Source: Ciona savignyi (taxonomy: Eukaryota > Chordata > Ascidiacea > Phlebobranchia > Cionidae). Taken from it: a DNA stretch of 64,000 nt. Shown here piece by piece: positions 10,266 through 23,447 of the stretch (position 1 is its first letter; each line of letters opens with the position of its first letter). Position numbers and translations under genes: made by a program. The stretch lies in the NCBI GenBank assembly GCA_000149265.1, contig CH002344.1, forward strand, positions 720,414 to 784,413. The letters are read 5' to 3'. A model generated the notes under the pieces. That model saw only the letters and a program-made list of their open reading frames with translations, searched no databases and was not told the DNA's origin.

Positions 10266-13200
10266 ATGGCTTCCTCAGGACACAACACCCCATGTCACAA
10301 CAGTCAGCCCTGGACTAACAAAGTACTTTGCAGGTAAAGAACTTTATTTATTTATTTTTTGTTACATTTAAGAAATGATATATGCACATATAAAAGAAGT
10401 AACTCAAAATACAATAAATCTATGATATTAAAAATGAGTTTGTTTTTTTATTGAAAAGACTGCTAAGTGATAGAGTCACTGCCACCTTTTTACTAATTAA
10501 ACATAGGAGTTTTATGTAAAATAAACAAAACTGCCCATAGGTAGTGAGCACAAGATATGTACCTTTATATGACAATCACATATAAAACGTCTGGGAATTA
10601 ATACCAAAATTCCAGCTTTATGTAAATCGGTTTAAAACAAAACATGCACAATTTTATTAAATACCGTACACACTGTACAGAATTGTTGGTTGTAAAACTA
10701 TTTATTCGATTAGCTTTTAAAATATGCTTGCAGGTATTTTTTACACGGAGTTTGTAAATTTGGGGAGGACTGCCGGTATTCACACGACACAAAAGATCCC
10801 TCAGATATGGTTTGCCGATACTACCAAGCGGGCCAATGCACTTACGGAGATAAATGCAGGTATGGTGCCTGTAAAAAAAATTCAATGTAAAAGTGACAAC
10901 GCAAAAGGGAGGGAAAGCGGAAAGGAGGGAAACTGCTCATCAAAACTATATAAATTAATTATACCCTTTCTCTAAACACTAATCTCTACCCCAAAACTAA
11001 TCCTAACTTTAACCCCATGTTTAATACCAACTATAATGCCCTAATATTCATTTTAGTGTGTAGTTTCCCTCCTTTCTGCCTTCCTGCTTCCCCTCTTAGT
11101 TTTTCCTCATGTAAAAGGCTTTATCATAGTATCAATATTACAACACATCATAACATTGTGCCTTCGATGATGTTGGCGTAGCTCAAACAGTCCTGTTGCT
11201 TGAATTCCCCTAAAATGTAAATGTTATTTACACAATGGTGAAATAGTTCTTTTTGGGTATTTGTCGCTGGTTGTTATATTCTATGGGGAATTATTTATCC
11301 AAACATTTAAAAGAACACCAGGTTTTACCCAAAATTATTGCAATATTTTGCAGAAACTATATAAAGCTTAAAAAATGATTTTCCTCTTAAAGGTACGACC
11401 ATGTTAAATCTGACAAAGAAATAAAAACAAGCAAACAGAAGCATTTCAATGACAAACCAATTGTGTAAGTACAGTTGTTATATAACCGAACACTCCTTTA
11501 TTTTATTATTTTTGTTATATAACCGAACAATGTGTTGGGTACCGTACTAAGCAATTCTGGTTAGTCATGTTTTAAAGCTTTAACAGTCAGTATTCAGACT
11601 TTTTTTCTTCTCTTTTTAAATGTTTTTATACCAGTAACTAACGTGTTAAGTCTTGGATTATTGGTTTGTGTTGAAAACCTTACTGTAACGAAACAAATTT
11701 TGGTATTCCTTGTCCATAGTGGTTCATCGAAAATATTAAGTCAAACTTCAACTGAGGCAGATTGGGCCAACGCAGTGGAGTTCATTCCTGGAAAACAATA
11801 TTCACCGAGATGTAAGTTTCAATGTTCGTTTTTCTTGCTTTATGTGTTGTTTTAATACCAATAATTTAAACTACGATGTCAATAAAAGGAACACAATATT
11901 TAAATTTTAGCTGGGTGCAATGTTCGCGTTTGTAAAATTTTCCAATATCAGTTATCCATTAACCGCCAAAATTATGAACAACCAGTTACTTTCGCTTTGT
12001 TCTGATGTTATTTAACAATAAATTATATTGTATTTGCATATGTACTGACTATTGTACCCATAATTCGAGCAGGTTTAAACTCATACTTATATTCTTAATT
12101 CCCAGGTTCCAACAGTTACAGCTCAGCTTTAAAGGAAGGATTACAGCTTTCAACCTCACCAAATAAATATGATGATTTGTGCCCATTTGCCCTGAATGGG
12201 GAATGTGTGTAAGTGCTGCTTCTGTACTAGTACTTAAACTATCAAACATGATATATATCTGGTTATCTGTCATGCTGTATTACTGCTATCTGTACTGGTT
12301 TATAACAATAATAATTAGGCATGTTACTGTATCAGTATAGCATTACCAGATCAAGGTATTGTGTTTAAACATGACAGTATATTTTGCCTCAGATAGTAAA
12401 ATAGTAGGCATTAAATTATGCACCTTACCCTACAGTTGTTCTTAGTTGCTTAAATGAAAAACCATAATCAACAAATTTTGTCACTTATTCTCATATTGAA
12501 TCAGAATTATATACATAACACTTAATTTACTCTATTATTGGCAGTTAATCAAAATATATTATTGGCGGTTAAATATCAATTAGTAAGATTAAAAAATAAT
12601 TTCGTATTCGAATCAAAGTTGAATATTGATTTTGGAATACACATCTTGATCTACAGCAAATGCAAACAATAAGTTTAATTCATATCTATGCTTGAACATA
12701 CAGGTTATTATTATGGACTGTGATTATACTTCACTTTATGACATTCTTATTACTAACCGCCACTTAAAAATGAAATATTCTTGCAGTAATGGTGATAATT
12801 GTGCTTACGTCCATGGCTTGATGTGCGATATGTGTGGTCTTTTCATCCTTCACCCAACTGATGTCCTACAGCAGGAAAAACATAAAGAGGTATGGCATCT
12901 AGCACATATTTTAATTCTATCTATATTTGTAGATTGTAGTAGGTCCATAAGCCTGTGAATATAATATAAAAAGGTATGGTATTTAGCAAAACTATATTTT
13001 AATTCCATCTATATTTGTAGTAAGGCCATAAGCCTGTAAACATAACATAAAGAGGTACAACATTTAGCACATATTTTAACTCCATATCTATACTTGGAGT
13101 AGGACCATAAGCCTGTACATCTAACATAAAGAGGTGTGCCATTTAGCACATATTTTAATTCTATATCTATACTTGTAGTAGGACCATAAGCCTGTACATC

Positions 13201-16200
13201 TAACATAAAGAGGTGTGACATTTAGCACATATTTTAATTCTATATCTATACTTGTAGTAGGACCATAAGCCTGTACATCTAACATAAAGAGGTGTGACAT
13301 TTAGCACATCTTTTAATTCTATATCTATACTTGTAGTAGGACCATAAGCCTGTACAACTAACATAAAGAGGTGTGCCATTTAGCACATATTTTAATTCTA
13401 TATCTATACTTGTAGTAGGTCCATAAGCCTGTGAATATAACATAAAAAGGTACGACATTTAGCACATATTTTAATTCTATATCTATATAAGTAGTAAGGC
13501 CATAAGCCTGTGCTTATAGAAGGTTATAAAACAAGTTAGTTAGGCTATATCACTGTATTAGTGGATTAATGACATGTAATCAATACGTCTTTATACTTAA
13601 CATTATTAAATTAAGGAAACAATAATCATAATTAGACCTAAGCACAAGTCCTTATTAATAAGTTTTATACTTGATACTGGTTATTGTCATATATTAAAGC
13701 ACATATTGTCTAACATGGCCTACATTGTAACCATTAAGCTATGATTGGCTTCCTGTGCTGACCGGGTGCAACATTACGCATTATGCATATTGAAACTACA
13801 GAACTGCTGTTACCAGAATCTAAGGCCTATATAAGATGTAGTTAAATGCTAATTTGATTACGATTGCTTAAAAATATTTATATGTATGATGTTTACATGT
13901 TTGTGTATGAATTATGCTCCTTTAATGTGTTATTAATTGCAGATTACATAACTATGCAAAATTATTTATTCAAACTAACAAACAGGTGTTAAAATAACAT
14001 AATTTATCTCCCTATCGTTCAAATAACTCCATGTATACGTGTACACATTATCTACATAATGCTAAAACTGAAATTGTATTTTATTTATCTAATATTTAAC
14101 CCTGTGTAAATACAATTGAGATAAATATATTGTATAATGTGACATTATAACCGAACCACCCTACAGTCATACAAGCAAATCATATAAATAGGGGAACATA
14201 ATATTTTGTGCTTCTGGTTTATGAGAAACCACCAGAAAATTGCGATAAAACTTCTCAGTTTGACTAAGAAACATGTGTTGAACTCTTGTCCGTAAATATA
14301 GGCCAAAATTATAATCCTGCAAAAATTGATTAATAAACCAATCAATATATGTCATTAGTTATCAATCTACAGCCAAATATATCTAAATTGGGGGACATAA
14401 TATTTTGGGGAAAATTTATTTTTATTTTTTATTTCAGGAGTGTATAAAGTATCACGAAGAAGACATGGTTGAATCATTTAAAGTGGCTCAAAGTAGAGAA
14501 TTGTCATGTGGGATTTGTATGGAAGTGGTAAGTATTATAATCAATGTGAAACAAAGTATGGGGTGGTAAGATTATAGTAGTGTGAAAAGATTTTACAGAA
14601 TGAAACCTTTTTAAATGAAGTAGCTGTTTGTTAACCCAATACCAATCCCTGACTGCTCGATGTTAATTTGTGCTTTAAATATAACCTTGTGCCACCTATA
14701 TTATTAGGTGTTGATTCTTCCTCCTTGAGTTTGCCCTCTTTATTTTGCATAAGTGCCCTTAACCTTGCATTAAAGCCAGTATAATCCATACATTTTCATA
14801 TTGCATTTTTTGTTAGACAATATTAATTTCTGATTGTAGAAACATTGTCCCTCACTGCTTTCTTGGAACACAATTGTAAAACATTAAAAAATTGTTTAAA
14901 AAAATACAACATTTAAAAAATACTGTTATACTGTCCAAATGATAGTGCTAGATACTTTACAACACATTCAAATCATTTTTACATTATGCCTATAATGTTT
15001 TGCCTTGTTAAAAGATAAAGCTACCTTTTTTAAAATAGGAATGGACAAAACGAAAGTACCAAACAATAAATAACTGTTTTGGTCATGTCGAATAGAGGAA
15101 TTCAAATCTAGACAAAATATGTTGGATATTGGATTGCCTCTGTGACTCTGTCACTTCATTAGTTAATGTTTAATGATAAACTCATTAAGCCATAAACAAG
15201 TAACATAGGAAGCTGTTATATAAACGATTGATATTTTAAATGACCAATCCAATTTACTCTAAATAATGTTAACATGTTAATTAAAATTTATTAGTTAAAT
15301 CAATACTCGTGTACAAAATTTACAACAAATGTTTATTATTCACGACAAATGTTTAATAATATTTCTAAAGTTTAGTTTTTAGTTTAGTCTATTTTTTGTT
15401 TCCACGATAAAAACACGATGCAGGACCTTTGATAAAAATTTGGAAAACGGGAAAAAACGGCAAAACGACAGTCGTAAGAACAAGTCCAAAAGCAATAGTT
15501 TATTAAATTTCGGTATAATTTGACGTGGCCGCTAAACCCAAATAAACAAAATTAAAAGATAAAAAAACAAATGTTTATAAAAAAATACACTATTACACAT
15601 TTATTAGTTCAGTCAATGCTCGTGTACAAAATTTACAACAAATGTTTATGTTTGCTGTTATGGTATATTTTATTATTTCATTGTACAACATTTCAAAGGT
15701 TTGGGAGAAAACTGATGAGAAAGATAGAAAATTTGGAATTCTGGAAAACTGCAATCACACTTTTTGTTTGGATTGTATTCGCAAGTGGAGAAGTGCCAAA
15801 GCATTCAACAATACAGTTGTAAAGTAAGTTGGTTAAATTATTCCTCCTTTATTTTTCATTCATCATTTATTAGTATGGGTGGGTCCATGGTAGCACCGGG
15901 ACCAGGAATTTAGGCCATGATACATTACATTAGTATGGGTGGGTCCATGGTAGCACTGGGACCAGGAATGTAGACCATGATACATTACATTAGTATGGGT
16001 GGGTCCATGGTAGCACTGGGACCAGGAATGTAGGCCATAGAAGGCCCATTACTTCACTGCCCCCAAGCCTTTTTGATTTTGGTTTTAAACAAACTTTTAT
16101 TTGATTTTAATGGGTTTATTACACAACGTAATCAGAAGGTATGCATAGTATTTTTATACAAAAGCCATAGAAAACATTCAATAATGGTTTTTATTACTGC

Positions 16201-19200
16201 AATAAAAGTAATTTATGAGGTATTCTAAACTTTAATATACATGTGTATATCACTAAACTATTGTATACCTTTATTTTACATCCTTTAATTTTAATTTTTA
16301 ATTTATTTATTTACATTTTACATCTTTAGTTAAATTACAACATAGACAGTAATAAAATGCATGTTTTTTGCGCCATATAATTGCCGTGCAAGGCATGTGT
16401 TTGTATAGGAAGTTACGTCAGGAAACATAAGTTTGCCATCAAACAGGCTGTTCCTCATGTGTATTATGGTATGGACACAGTAAGCCAGCTTTAATAAATC
16501 AAAATTAAAATTTAATATATCAAATCAAAACCATTTATTAGAAAGAAGAAGTTTTCACAAGAAAATTGCGATAAAAAACTTCTTTTGACTAAGAAACCTG
16601 TGTTAAATTCTTGTCTGTAAATATAGGCCAAAATTGAATCAAGTAAATATTGATTAAATAACCAATCAATATATGTCATTAGTTATTAATCTACAACCAA
16701 ATTTACATAAAGTTTTGTTAATTTTAATAAGTTATAAAACTTCCAAACACACTAAGTATCATTTATATGTAATTGTACTAATTGCATTTAATATAATGTG
16801 AAGACTCATATTAGTTAACACATACACTTTGTATGTGTAATAAAGTGCTCACTAAGGTTTATTAATTATTTACCAAGCAAATGTTGGTTTAACTGCAGTA
16901 AAGTCAATTTTCAACAAGTGTGATATCATGTTTGCATTTCATCATGAGCAAATGTAGGATTATATCAACCTTATTTGCATACAGAGATAATATAGGATAG
17001 AATAGGATATTTATCGCTGTAAGTGGGAAAACAAAGGGGGATAACCCATTGTCATCAGATTACCTCTCACACACTGTCTGGTTATGGAAGCTATTGCAGC
17101 GTGTTGTGTATTGATTCACACATTTCTTCAATTTAGTACAACTCATTAATCCGCTGGGTTCAGGCAATGTCCGTTAAGTGCCTTGCCCAAGGACACAACC
17201 GACTAGCTAGCGATAAGTTTCACACCTGCAACCTTTCGGGTAAAAGGTGTCGCACTAAACCTCCAAGACTAACCGGTCAAACATAGTGCAAAACTATAAT
17301 CCCAAGCTGTTCGCATCAATGCTGGTGACAACTGACAACGTATTACTTTCTTGAGTTAAAAGTGTGTGTATTTTTAATTGCAATTTAGGTGTTTATTAGA
17401 AAGTGCAGCCAGTACATACAGAAAGAAAGAAAGACGGCAACAGACAAACTTTAGAGATAATTTCCACTGCCTAACTATCAACAAACAGTTCTGCTCATTA
17501 ATATACTGATGATTACTAGATGTCATATTGACTCATCAGCATAAATAATATCCCATATTGCTTTTTTGTTATATTTAAACTTTTAAAACATTGAATGGTT
17601 CTAGCGGTGTGGCTAAACTTTAAAGCAGACTTTAGAGGTACGTATGTGTAACTCACAAAATAAAAGTTAAAGTTTGATTCATGCCTGAAATAAAAGTATT
17701 TTTAAGCATTTAATACATATTCCAACAGTTGTACCAAAAGTTTTTAAGCATAATGTAACTAACACAGCTATCAAAGACATATTTATATTAAGCTGAATTT
17801 TGCACTGTTTATAAAAACAATGAGCAAAAAGACTAGAAATCAACTCACAAATGCTTGGATGACAAAATGCCCCACAAATCAGAATGAATTACATTTTTTT
17901 AAATTTTTGTGGGAACACTAAAGGAGGTAAAGTGGTTAGGAAGGAGGTAAAGGAGGGAAGGAGGGAAACTGCTCACTAAAACTATAGAAATTAATTTAAA
18001 CCCCTTTAAGTACTAATCTCAACCCCAAAACTAACCCTAACTCTAACCCCATTTTAACTAACCCTGCATCTCTAATCTTCAGTTTCCCTCGTTTTAGTTT
18101 TCCCTAAATTTTTCATATTTTGTCAAATCTTTTCCACCACCCGTCCACCAACCTGAATGTTGCATCACAGAGCGTGCCCTCAATGTCGGGTGTCCTCATC
18201 ATTCGTCACTCCCAGCGAACAATGGATTCAGGATGAAGATGAGAAGAAGAAACTCATCCAAGGATACAAGGCTCATCTCAGGTATTTGTTTCAGAACATT
18301 TTTTTAAATTGAATTTCGAATCGAAACATGTCAATTATTTATTAAAATTGAATAGAGTGTGTTGCCTGTCAGCTGAAGTTTATACTTAAGCTCATCTCGG
18401 GTATTTGTTTCTGACCTTTCAATCATTTATTTGAATTTAATGGATACGGAAGTACTGATTGCCACACTTTAAAACAGGCAAGTAACTTAAAACTACCTGC
18501 TGCATCAAATAACCTCTCGACTGTGGCCAAGAGGTATTCATGATACGACCCGCAGGCCAAGACCGACCCAAGAAGGCATTTTGACGGGCCTACAGACTAT
18601 CTAACCAAACCCTGTAACGGGTTCGCCCACAGACTGTTTTTAACCATAACCCTGTAATTAAGATATTGAATACTATTCATGTAATAATCCGGCCACCAAG
18701 AACTTCATTTTCCCACATCTGGCCCGCCGACTAGGGAAGTTGCCCACCCCTGCTGTAGTATTTGCAACATTGCTTTTCAGCAAACAGCCACAAATTAGTA
18801 ATGTTATATCTTACTTACATAATAACCTGGTTGAAGTTTTAAGTAAATCTCAAGTATAGTCTGAAAACTGCTTTAAGCAAACTAATTAAATAAAGACAAT
18901 GGTAGGATAATAATAAAGAAAATCCGGCCGTAAACCTAATAAATCAGGTCAAGAAAATCAATAACGTGTAGAAGTTTTGTTCCAGTCCTAGTTCCAAGCT
19001 TTAAACCAGAGGTCGTTAGCCTTAGGCTATTGAGCCTTATGCATCTGTTTCATCCTTCTAATGTGGTTCTTTTGAATTTTTTTGTTACTGTACCCATGCA
19101 TAAGTGAAATAAACACTCGCCTCTTTATCTGTGAAAAAGCATAGGCGAAAAAGAACTTTATCTGCGAAAAAGGATAAGCGAAAAAGAACACTCGTCTCTT

Positions 19201-21130
19201 TATCTCACACAGTGTTATTTTTTTTTAATATTATCAGTTTTTGCGGCTCCTAGTGATTTTGATTTCGTGGATATCGGTTAAAATGGCTTTAAGTGCAAAA
19301 TGTTACCGACTCCTGCTTAAACCCATGTATCATCCCAGTAACAAAGCGTGCAAGTACTTCGACCAGGGTCGGGGAAAATGCCCATTCGGTGCCAACTGCT
19401 TCTACCTCCATGCATACTCGGATGGAAGGAAGCAGGATCGAAGCAAGATAACAACACGAAGAGTCGTCGACAGCACTGGGACTTCTGGGGTTAGTTGCTT
19501 TTATTATTTTAATACTAAGTTAGTGGATTTCTTGCAGTTTGTTTGCCGGGAAAAGTCAATTCCCATTCTGGGGTTAGTTTATTTTATTAGGATCCGAAGC
19601 TATGAAAAACTAATGTCTGTTTTTCGAATTTAGCTTTATTTAGGATAGGATATTCATGTTTATCCCCGTGAAGGGGAAAACCAAGGGTGTTAACACACGG
19701 GCAATCATCAGATCACCTCGCGCCTACCGTCGGGTTGCCGGAGCTATTGCAGTATGTTGGGTATGATACACACGTTCCTTTAATTTTGTAGAACCCATCC
19801 ATACGCTGGGTTAAGGCAATGTCCGTAAAGTATCTTGCCCGAGGACACAACCAACTAGCTAGCGACCAGTTTCGCACCTACAGCCTTTCTGTTAAAAGGC
19901 GACGCACTTAACTGGCAGACTAACCAACCGGACTTTTTATTTTAATACTAAGGAGTTGGATCATTGCGGTTTAATTGACGGGAAAAGTCAATATTGTTGC
20001 TAAATTATAGTTACAAAATCGCATGTTTGGAATAAGAATAAAACAATGTTATATTTTCGCTGGGATTTTCCATCCCAATTACACACTGCACAACTTTTTT
20101 TCTATCTTGACAAAAAAATATCACTATAATGCCAAAGCATAGCAGGCCTACCAAAACATATGCATTATCTGTCGTTAAAATATGCTTTATATTTCGTGGT
20201 AATGCCTGATTCGATGTCATAATAATGTATTTTTCTAAGAAATAGTAAAATATTTTACATCCTAACATGCTATTGTAACTACCATCTATTATATGTCCAT
20301 TATTGTATGATGAATTTGTAAAAAGAAAAACTGACTCACTAAAACTGAATTAATTAATTTTACCCCTTTCTCTAAACACTAATCTCAAACACAGAACTAA
20401 CCCTTACTCCAATGCCCATGTTTAAAACCAACTCTAATGTCAGGTAATCTGTTATTTTAGTGTGCAGTTGTTTCCTTCCCTTCCCGCCCTTTCCCTCCCC
20501 TTTTAACTTTTTTCCTTCTGACAATATGAACATAGTCGGGTGTTCCTTCCAGAAAGATTGGAATTAGATTCAAATGGGAAATTGCTCAAAATTATTCCCA
20601 ATTATTTCATAGTCGAACCTAATGAGTTTAATTTTTAAATTTTTGATAAAAAATTGAAAAAAAAACTTTAATTATTTGTCTTTAAACCACTGTGATAGAT
20701 TGCCAACCCAAATCTGGACATTAAAACATTATAACGGATAATATATGTATCTTATCTATTTAGCATATCACCATAATTTAAATGGCTCAACAAAGAGTGT
20801 ATGTCGGTAATGTAACTCGAATTTAAACCACTGTAATAGGCAATAGCTGGGCAACCCAACTGTGGACATTAAAACATTATCACAGATAATAAAAGCATCT
20901 TATCTCATTAGCATATCGACATGAACACAATCTGGGACATGCTGGACGACGGGGAATACGGGAATCCCCTAGATGACCACACCAGACTGATGCATCTCCT
21001 TGATGAAGACACCGACCTCTTTGATCTCTTCTATCTGCTCGGAGATGACACCATTTCCTCCGGCGATGAGTACTCATTTGATTCCCCCTATCTCTTCCAT
21101 GGGGACGAGTTCTACACAGATTCTGATTAG
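10266..21130 (+). CDS. MKRN: Makorin RING-finger E3 ubiquitin ligase
   Basis: Eleven exons: 10266-10333, 10734-10859, 11393-11464, 11720-11811, 12106-12208, 12787-12889, 14438-14527, 15699-15823, 18171-18281, 19339-19489 and 20912-21130. Every junction is GT-AG and in phase, giving 419 residues. Domain order is the makorin signature: C3H finger 1 (C22-C30-C36-H40), C3H finger 2 (C50-C58-C64-H68), the [12 protein letters not shown] linker, C3H finger 3 ([10 protein letters not shown]...YVH), the makorin Cys-His motif ([13 protein letters not shown]), a C3HC4 RING from CGIC (about 212) to CPQC (about 264), then C3H finger 4 ([14 protein letters not shown]...). An acidic tail in exon 11 is rich in Asp/Glu. 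The RING recruits E2 enzymes for ubiquitin transfer; the C3H fingers bind RNA in characterised makorins. MKRN1 and MKRN2 cannot be told apart here. Introns are rich in repeats. Confidence 0.95.
10903..11108. mobile_element. MITE with GGGGAAAACTAAAAGG-type ends
   Basis: About 200 bases with inverted terminal sequences: 'gggagggaaagcggaaagg' at the left mirrors 'cctgcttcccctcttag' at the right, and inner arms 'gagggaaactgctcat' and 'tgtgtagtttccctcc' are also inverted. The same layout recurs at 17911, 20335, 28871, 36473 and 63238. It lies in makorin intron 2. Confidence 0.75.
12881..13519 (+). repeat. Minisatellite carrying copies of a splice donor
   Basis: Eight tandem units with a period of 79 bases in the regular part (unit starts 12881, 12965, 13046, 13125, 13204, 13283, 13362, 13441). 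Each unit begins with 'cataaagaggt' or a close variant, the sequence that forms the end of makorin exon 6 and its splice donor. The first unit contains the functional exon end. Confidence 0.9.
14205..14395. repeat. Intronic segment duplicated at 16540
   Basis: A roughly 160-base block with 'aaaattgcgataaaac', 'gtaaatataggccaaaatt' and 'ccaatcaatatatgtcatt' recurs at 16540-16705 in the same orientation. Both copies are in makorin introns and have diverged by small changes. No coding potential. Confidence 0.7.
15375..15560 (+). repeat. Interspersed SINE-like repeat, subfamily 1
   Basis: Near-complete copy from 'gtttagtctattttttg' through 'aaaacggcaaaacgacagt' to 'gacgtggccgctaaaccc', ending in an A-rich tail. 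It lies about 140 bases upstream of makorin exon 8. Confidence 0.7.
15868..16042. repeat. Minisatellite, 60-base period, three copies
   Basis: Three near-identical copies of a unit containing 'tagtatgggtgggtccatgg' start at 15871, 15931 and 15991. They lie in makorin intron 8, just after the exon 8 donor. Confidence 0.9.
16540..16705. repeat. Second copy of the 14205 intronic segment
   Basis: Direct copy of the block at 14205-14395, including 'gtaaatataggccaaaatt' and 'ccaatcaatatatgtcatt'. It lies in makorin intron 8. Confidence 0.7.
16992..17281 (-). mobile_element. tRNA-derived SINE
   Basis: Reverse, near full-length copy from the 'aggatagaataggatattt' tail to the reverse complement of the head ('actaaccggtcaaac'). 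It lies in makorin intron 8. Confidence 0.85.
17911..18104. mobile_element. MITE with GGGGAAAACTAAAAGG-type ends
   Basis: Left end 'gggaacactaaaggagg' mirrors right end 'cctcgttttagttttccc'. The middle is shared with the other copies ('actaatctcaaccccaaaac'). It ends about 65 bases before makorin exon 9. Confidence 0.75.
18530..18754. mobile_element. hAT-type short element, degraded
   Basis: Shares 'gaatactattcatgtaata' and 'cggccaccaag' blocks with the better-preserved elements at 39323-39508 and 45940-46126, and ends in 'gttgcccacccctg', a typical hAT terminus. The left end is unclear. It lies in makorin intron 9. Confidence 0.6.
19642..19932 (-). mobile_element. tRNA-derived SINE
   Basis: Reverse, near full-length copy from 'aggataggatattcatgtt' to the head at 'ctaaccaaccggac'. 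It lies in makorin intron 10. Confidence 0.88.
20335..20515. mobile_element. MITE copy, left end degraded
   Basis: The body 'acccctttctctaaacacta' and right part 'tgtgcagttg' to 'ccctccccttttaac' match the MITE family. The left terminal sequence is poorly preserved. It lies in makorin intron 10. Confidence 0.65.
20680..20911 (+). repeat. Tandem duplication of the region before the last makorin exon
   Basis: Two diverged copies of a roughly 130-base stretch, each with 'taaaccactgt', 'ggacattaaaacattat' and a terminal 'atctcattagcatatc'-like block. The right copy supplies the acceptor of exon 11 (exon starts 20912). The left copy ends in 'ctatttag|catatcacc', a second usable-looking acceptor. 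Confidence 0.75.
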
Positions 21131-21234
21131 GTTTTTGTAAGTTGTTTTGTGTATTAGTGTACTATGTAATCTTTATGCCAATAACTTTTACACGATTAAG
21201 TGTTAGGCTTATTCCGACCGCTAAGTTTGTTGGG

Positions 21235-21351
21235 TTCAACACACTGCAATAGCTCCGGTAACCCAACGGTGGGCGCGAGGTGATCTGACGATTGCCCGTG
21301 TGTAAACACTCTTGGTTTTCCCATTCACGGGGATAAACATAAATATATCAT
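21235..21351 (+). mobile_element. tRNA-derived SINE, 3' fragment
   Basis: Forward 3' part from 'caacacactgcaatagctcc' to 'cacggggataaacataaat'. It lies about 100 bases downstream of the makorin stop codon, so it may be part of the 3' UTR. Confidence 0.8.
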
Positions 21352-23221
21352 ATCATCATTATTCATTCTTACATTTACTGATGCCCAGTATCCTATTTTA
21401 TATTTCACTTTTACCAAAATTCTTCCATATATTGAATTATGAGCAATAATTACCCATTTCTTTCCCAGGGGTTTCTGTATCTGTGTACATACGATGTAAT
21501 ATGTTTGTGTGACCTTGTGACCCACCATCCACAATTCGACCTGCTATTGAGTTGAGGCATTCATAGATGCCACAGAATCCACATAGAAACAGAGATGAAC
21601 TGTTTATACCGCAGGAGATAATGACACATTGCGCTTACATACGATGGATTCACAACAGCCGCGATTTATCTACCGGTACTTGTAGCTAATAGTGGGCAAT
21701 TTAATTCTTTCAGCTAATTAAGCTTTACCTATGCACCCTGCAAAACACAATGGCCAATCAGGCAGGACTAACCTCACTGTGCAAAGGTCTTAGATACTTC
21801 AACCGTGCCTTTCATGAACAAATTTTGCTGGTGAGCGTGTAATTTCTATTTTATGGCCGTTTAGTTTCAAATGTAAAAATCGCCACCTTTAGAAATTCTA
21901 CAAGACGCCACTTTTACTGAAACTAGCTATTCAACCACTGCAATATTAATTTATTTGTTTGACCTGAAACATCTTCGGTTTTAGCCTTCTTTTTTCTATT
22001 TTAAACCAACCGCTTTTTGTTGCATTCATTTCCTTGTATTAACGCCATGAATTTTAAACAAAACAATGTTGTAGATATGTAACGGTTCATTTAAACTGAC
22101 CTCCTGTTTATTTAAAGTGCAAATTCAATCTGACGCCAATCTTACCCCAGTGTTACATTATGTTGCATTCCTGTCCAAAAAATAGGCAATTGAAATGAAA
22201 TTAGTACACAAGTCTTTATCTGCGATATCAACAAAAAAACCATTGCCGGAAAACGGCAAATTAGAATCCAGTGTCAACATAACTGGATTCTGATTTCTGG
22301 CCACGTTTTAAAAAAAAATCTTCATTAGGAAATTTTAATATTTGCACAAAATCTCTGTATGGTCTTCATTCAACCGGCAGTGCGTTGCTCCGACGTTTTC
22401 TATTTCCACCTGTTCCATTTAGTTGCAATATCATCCCTGTTTGGTTTTTATTCAATTGCCAATTGAGAGTTTTAACTTTTTTGCCTTAAATCAATTGATC
22501 CCTTTGTAAAAACTCTCCCGTTTTCCCCTTTAAACCGTTATCGATTGTCGCGCGGATAACTGTTTCACATAATTGATCCCCATTCAAATCCCTCGCCACT
22601 GTGGAAAATCTATTTTTTCGAACCCCGTCAAATTACACTGTGAGATAAAAATTCCTTTTGGCAACACTTAACCTCATAATGATCAATTAGCAAAGCTTCT
22701 GTGCTACTTCCTTGGTTGGTACCTTCATATCTGCACGCACTGCTGGCTATTAAGATTTATTTGTTCAATTTTTTAAACTTTACCATTTTTAAAACCTTCT
22801 AATTGTTCCCACAAATAACCCACGTACAACCACACTTTATCTACTATCTACGTGTGCGGTCACAAGATTGTATTATATCGCATTTTGTGTGTGGCGCCTA
22901 TAGTATGCTTGTACATTATGTGTGTTCGAATGGACAGTGACTTGATTGCAGGTGTTTAATCACTTTGGTAAGTTTTTCCCCGAAATTCCTTGTTACTTTA
23001 TATTGTTCTGTTTTATTTCCGATTTAAAAAAGATATTTTAGCAGCTGGTGTCGCCGCACAGGGCGTTTGATCAATAAATAGAAGTTGTGAGCATCATTTG
23101 TTGCCTGTATTTTGGGTTACCAGCAGTGTATGTGTGGTAAGTTGGTAAGGTATACGAAACTATCGTCGTTTTTAACTTTGCAAAGCAGAATGAATTTAGC
23201 TATTTTTTTAATTCACCTTTT

Positions 23222-23447
23222 AGGCTAGTCGGTTGTGTCTTGGGCAAGGCACTTAACGAACATTGCCTGAACCCGGAGGATTAATGGGTTCTAGTAAATT
23301 GATGGAACGTGTAAGTCATACATAAAATACTGCAGTAGCTTCGGTAACCCGACGGTGGACGCGAGGTGATCTGACGATTGTCCGTTTGTTAACCCCCTTG
23401 GTTTTTCCATTCACGGGGATAAACATAAATATCCTGTCCTAAAAGTG
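23222..23447 (+). mobile_element. tRNA-derived SINE, head-truncated
   Basis: Forward copy starting at 'ggctagtcggttgtgtcttg' and running to 'ataaacataaatatcctgtcc'. The A/B-box head is missing. Confidence 0.83.

Noticed and set aside
12881..13519. CRISPR-like array
   Set aside because: The units are nearly identical over their whole 79 bp with no variable spacers, in an animal intron; it is a minisatellite.
20921..21130. Separate small acidic protein
   Set aside because: An in-phase acceptor at 20911 and the makorin C-terminal pattern make it the last makorin exon.
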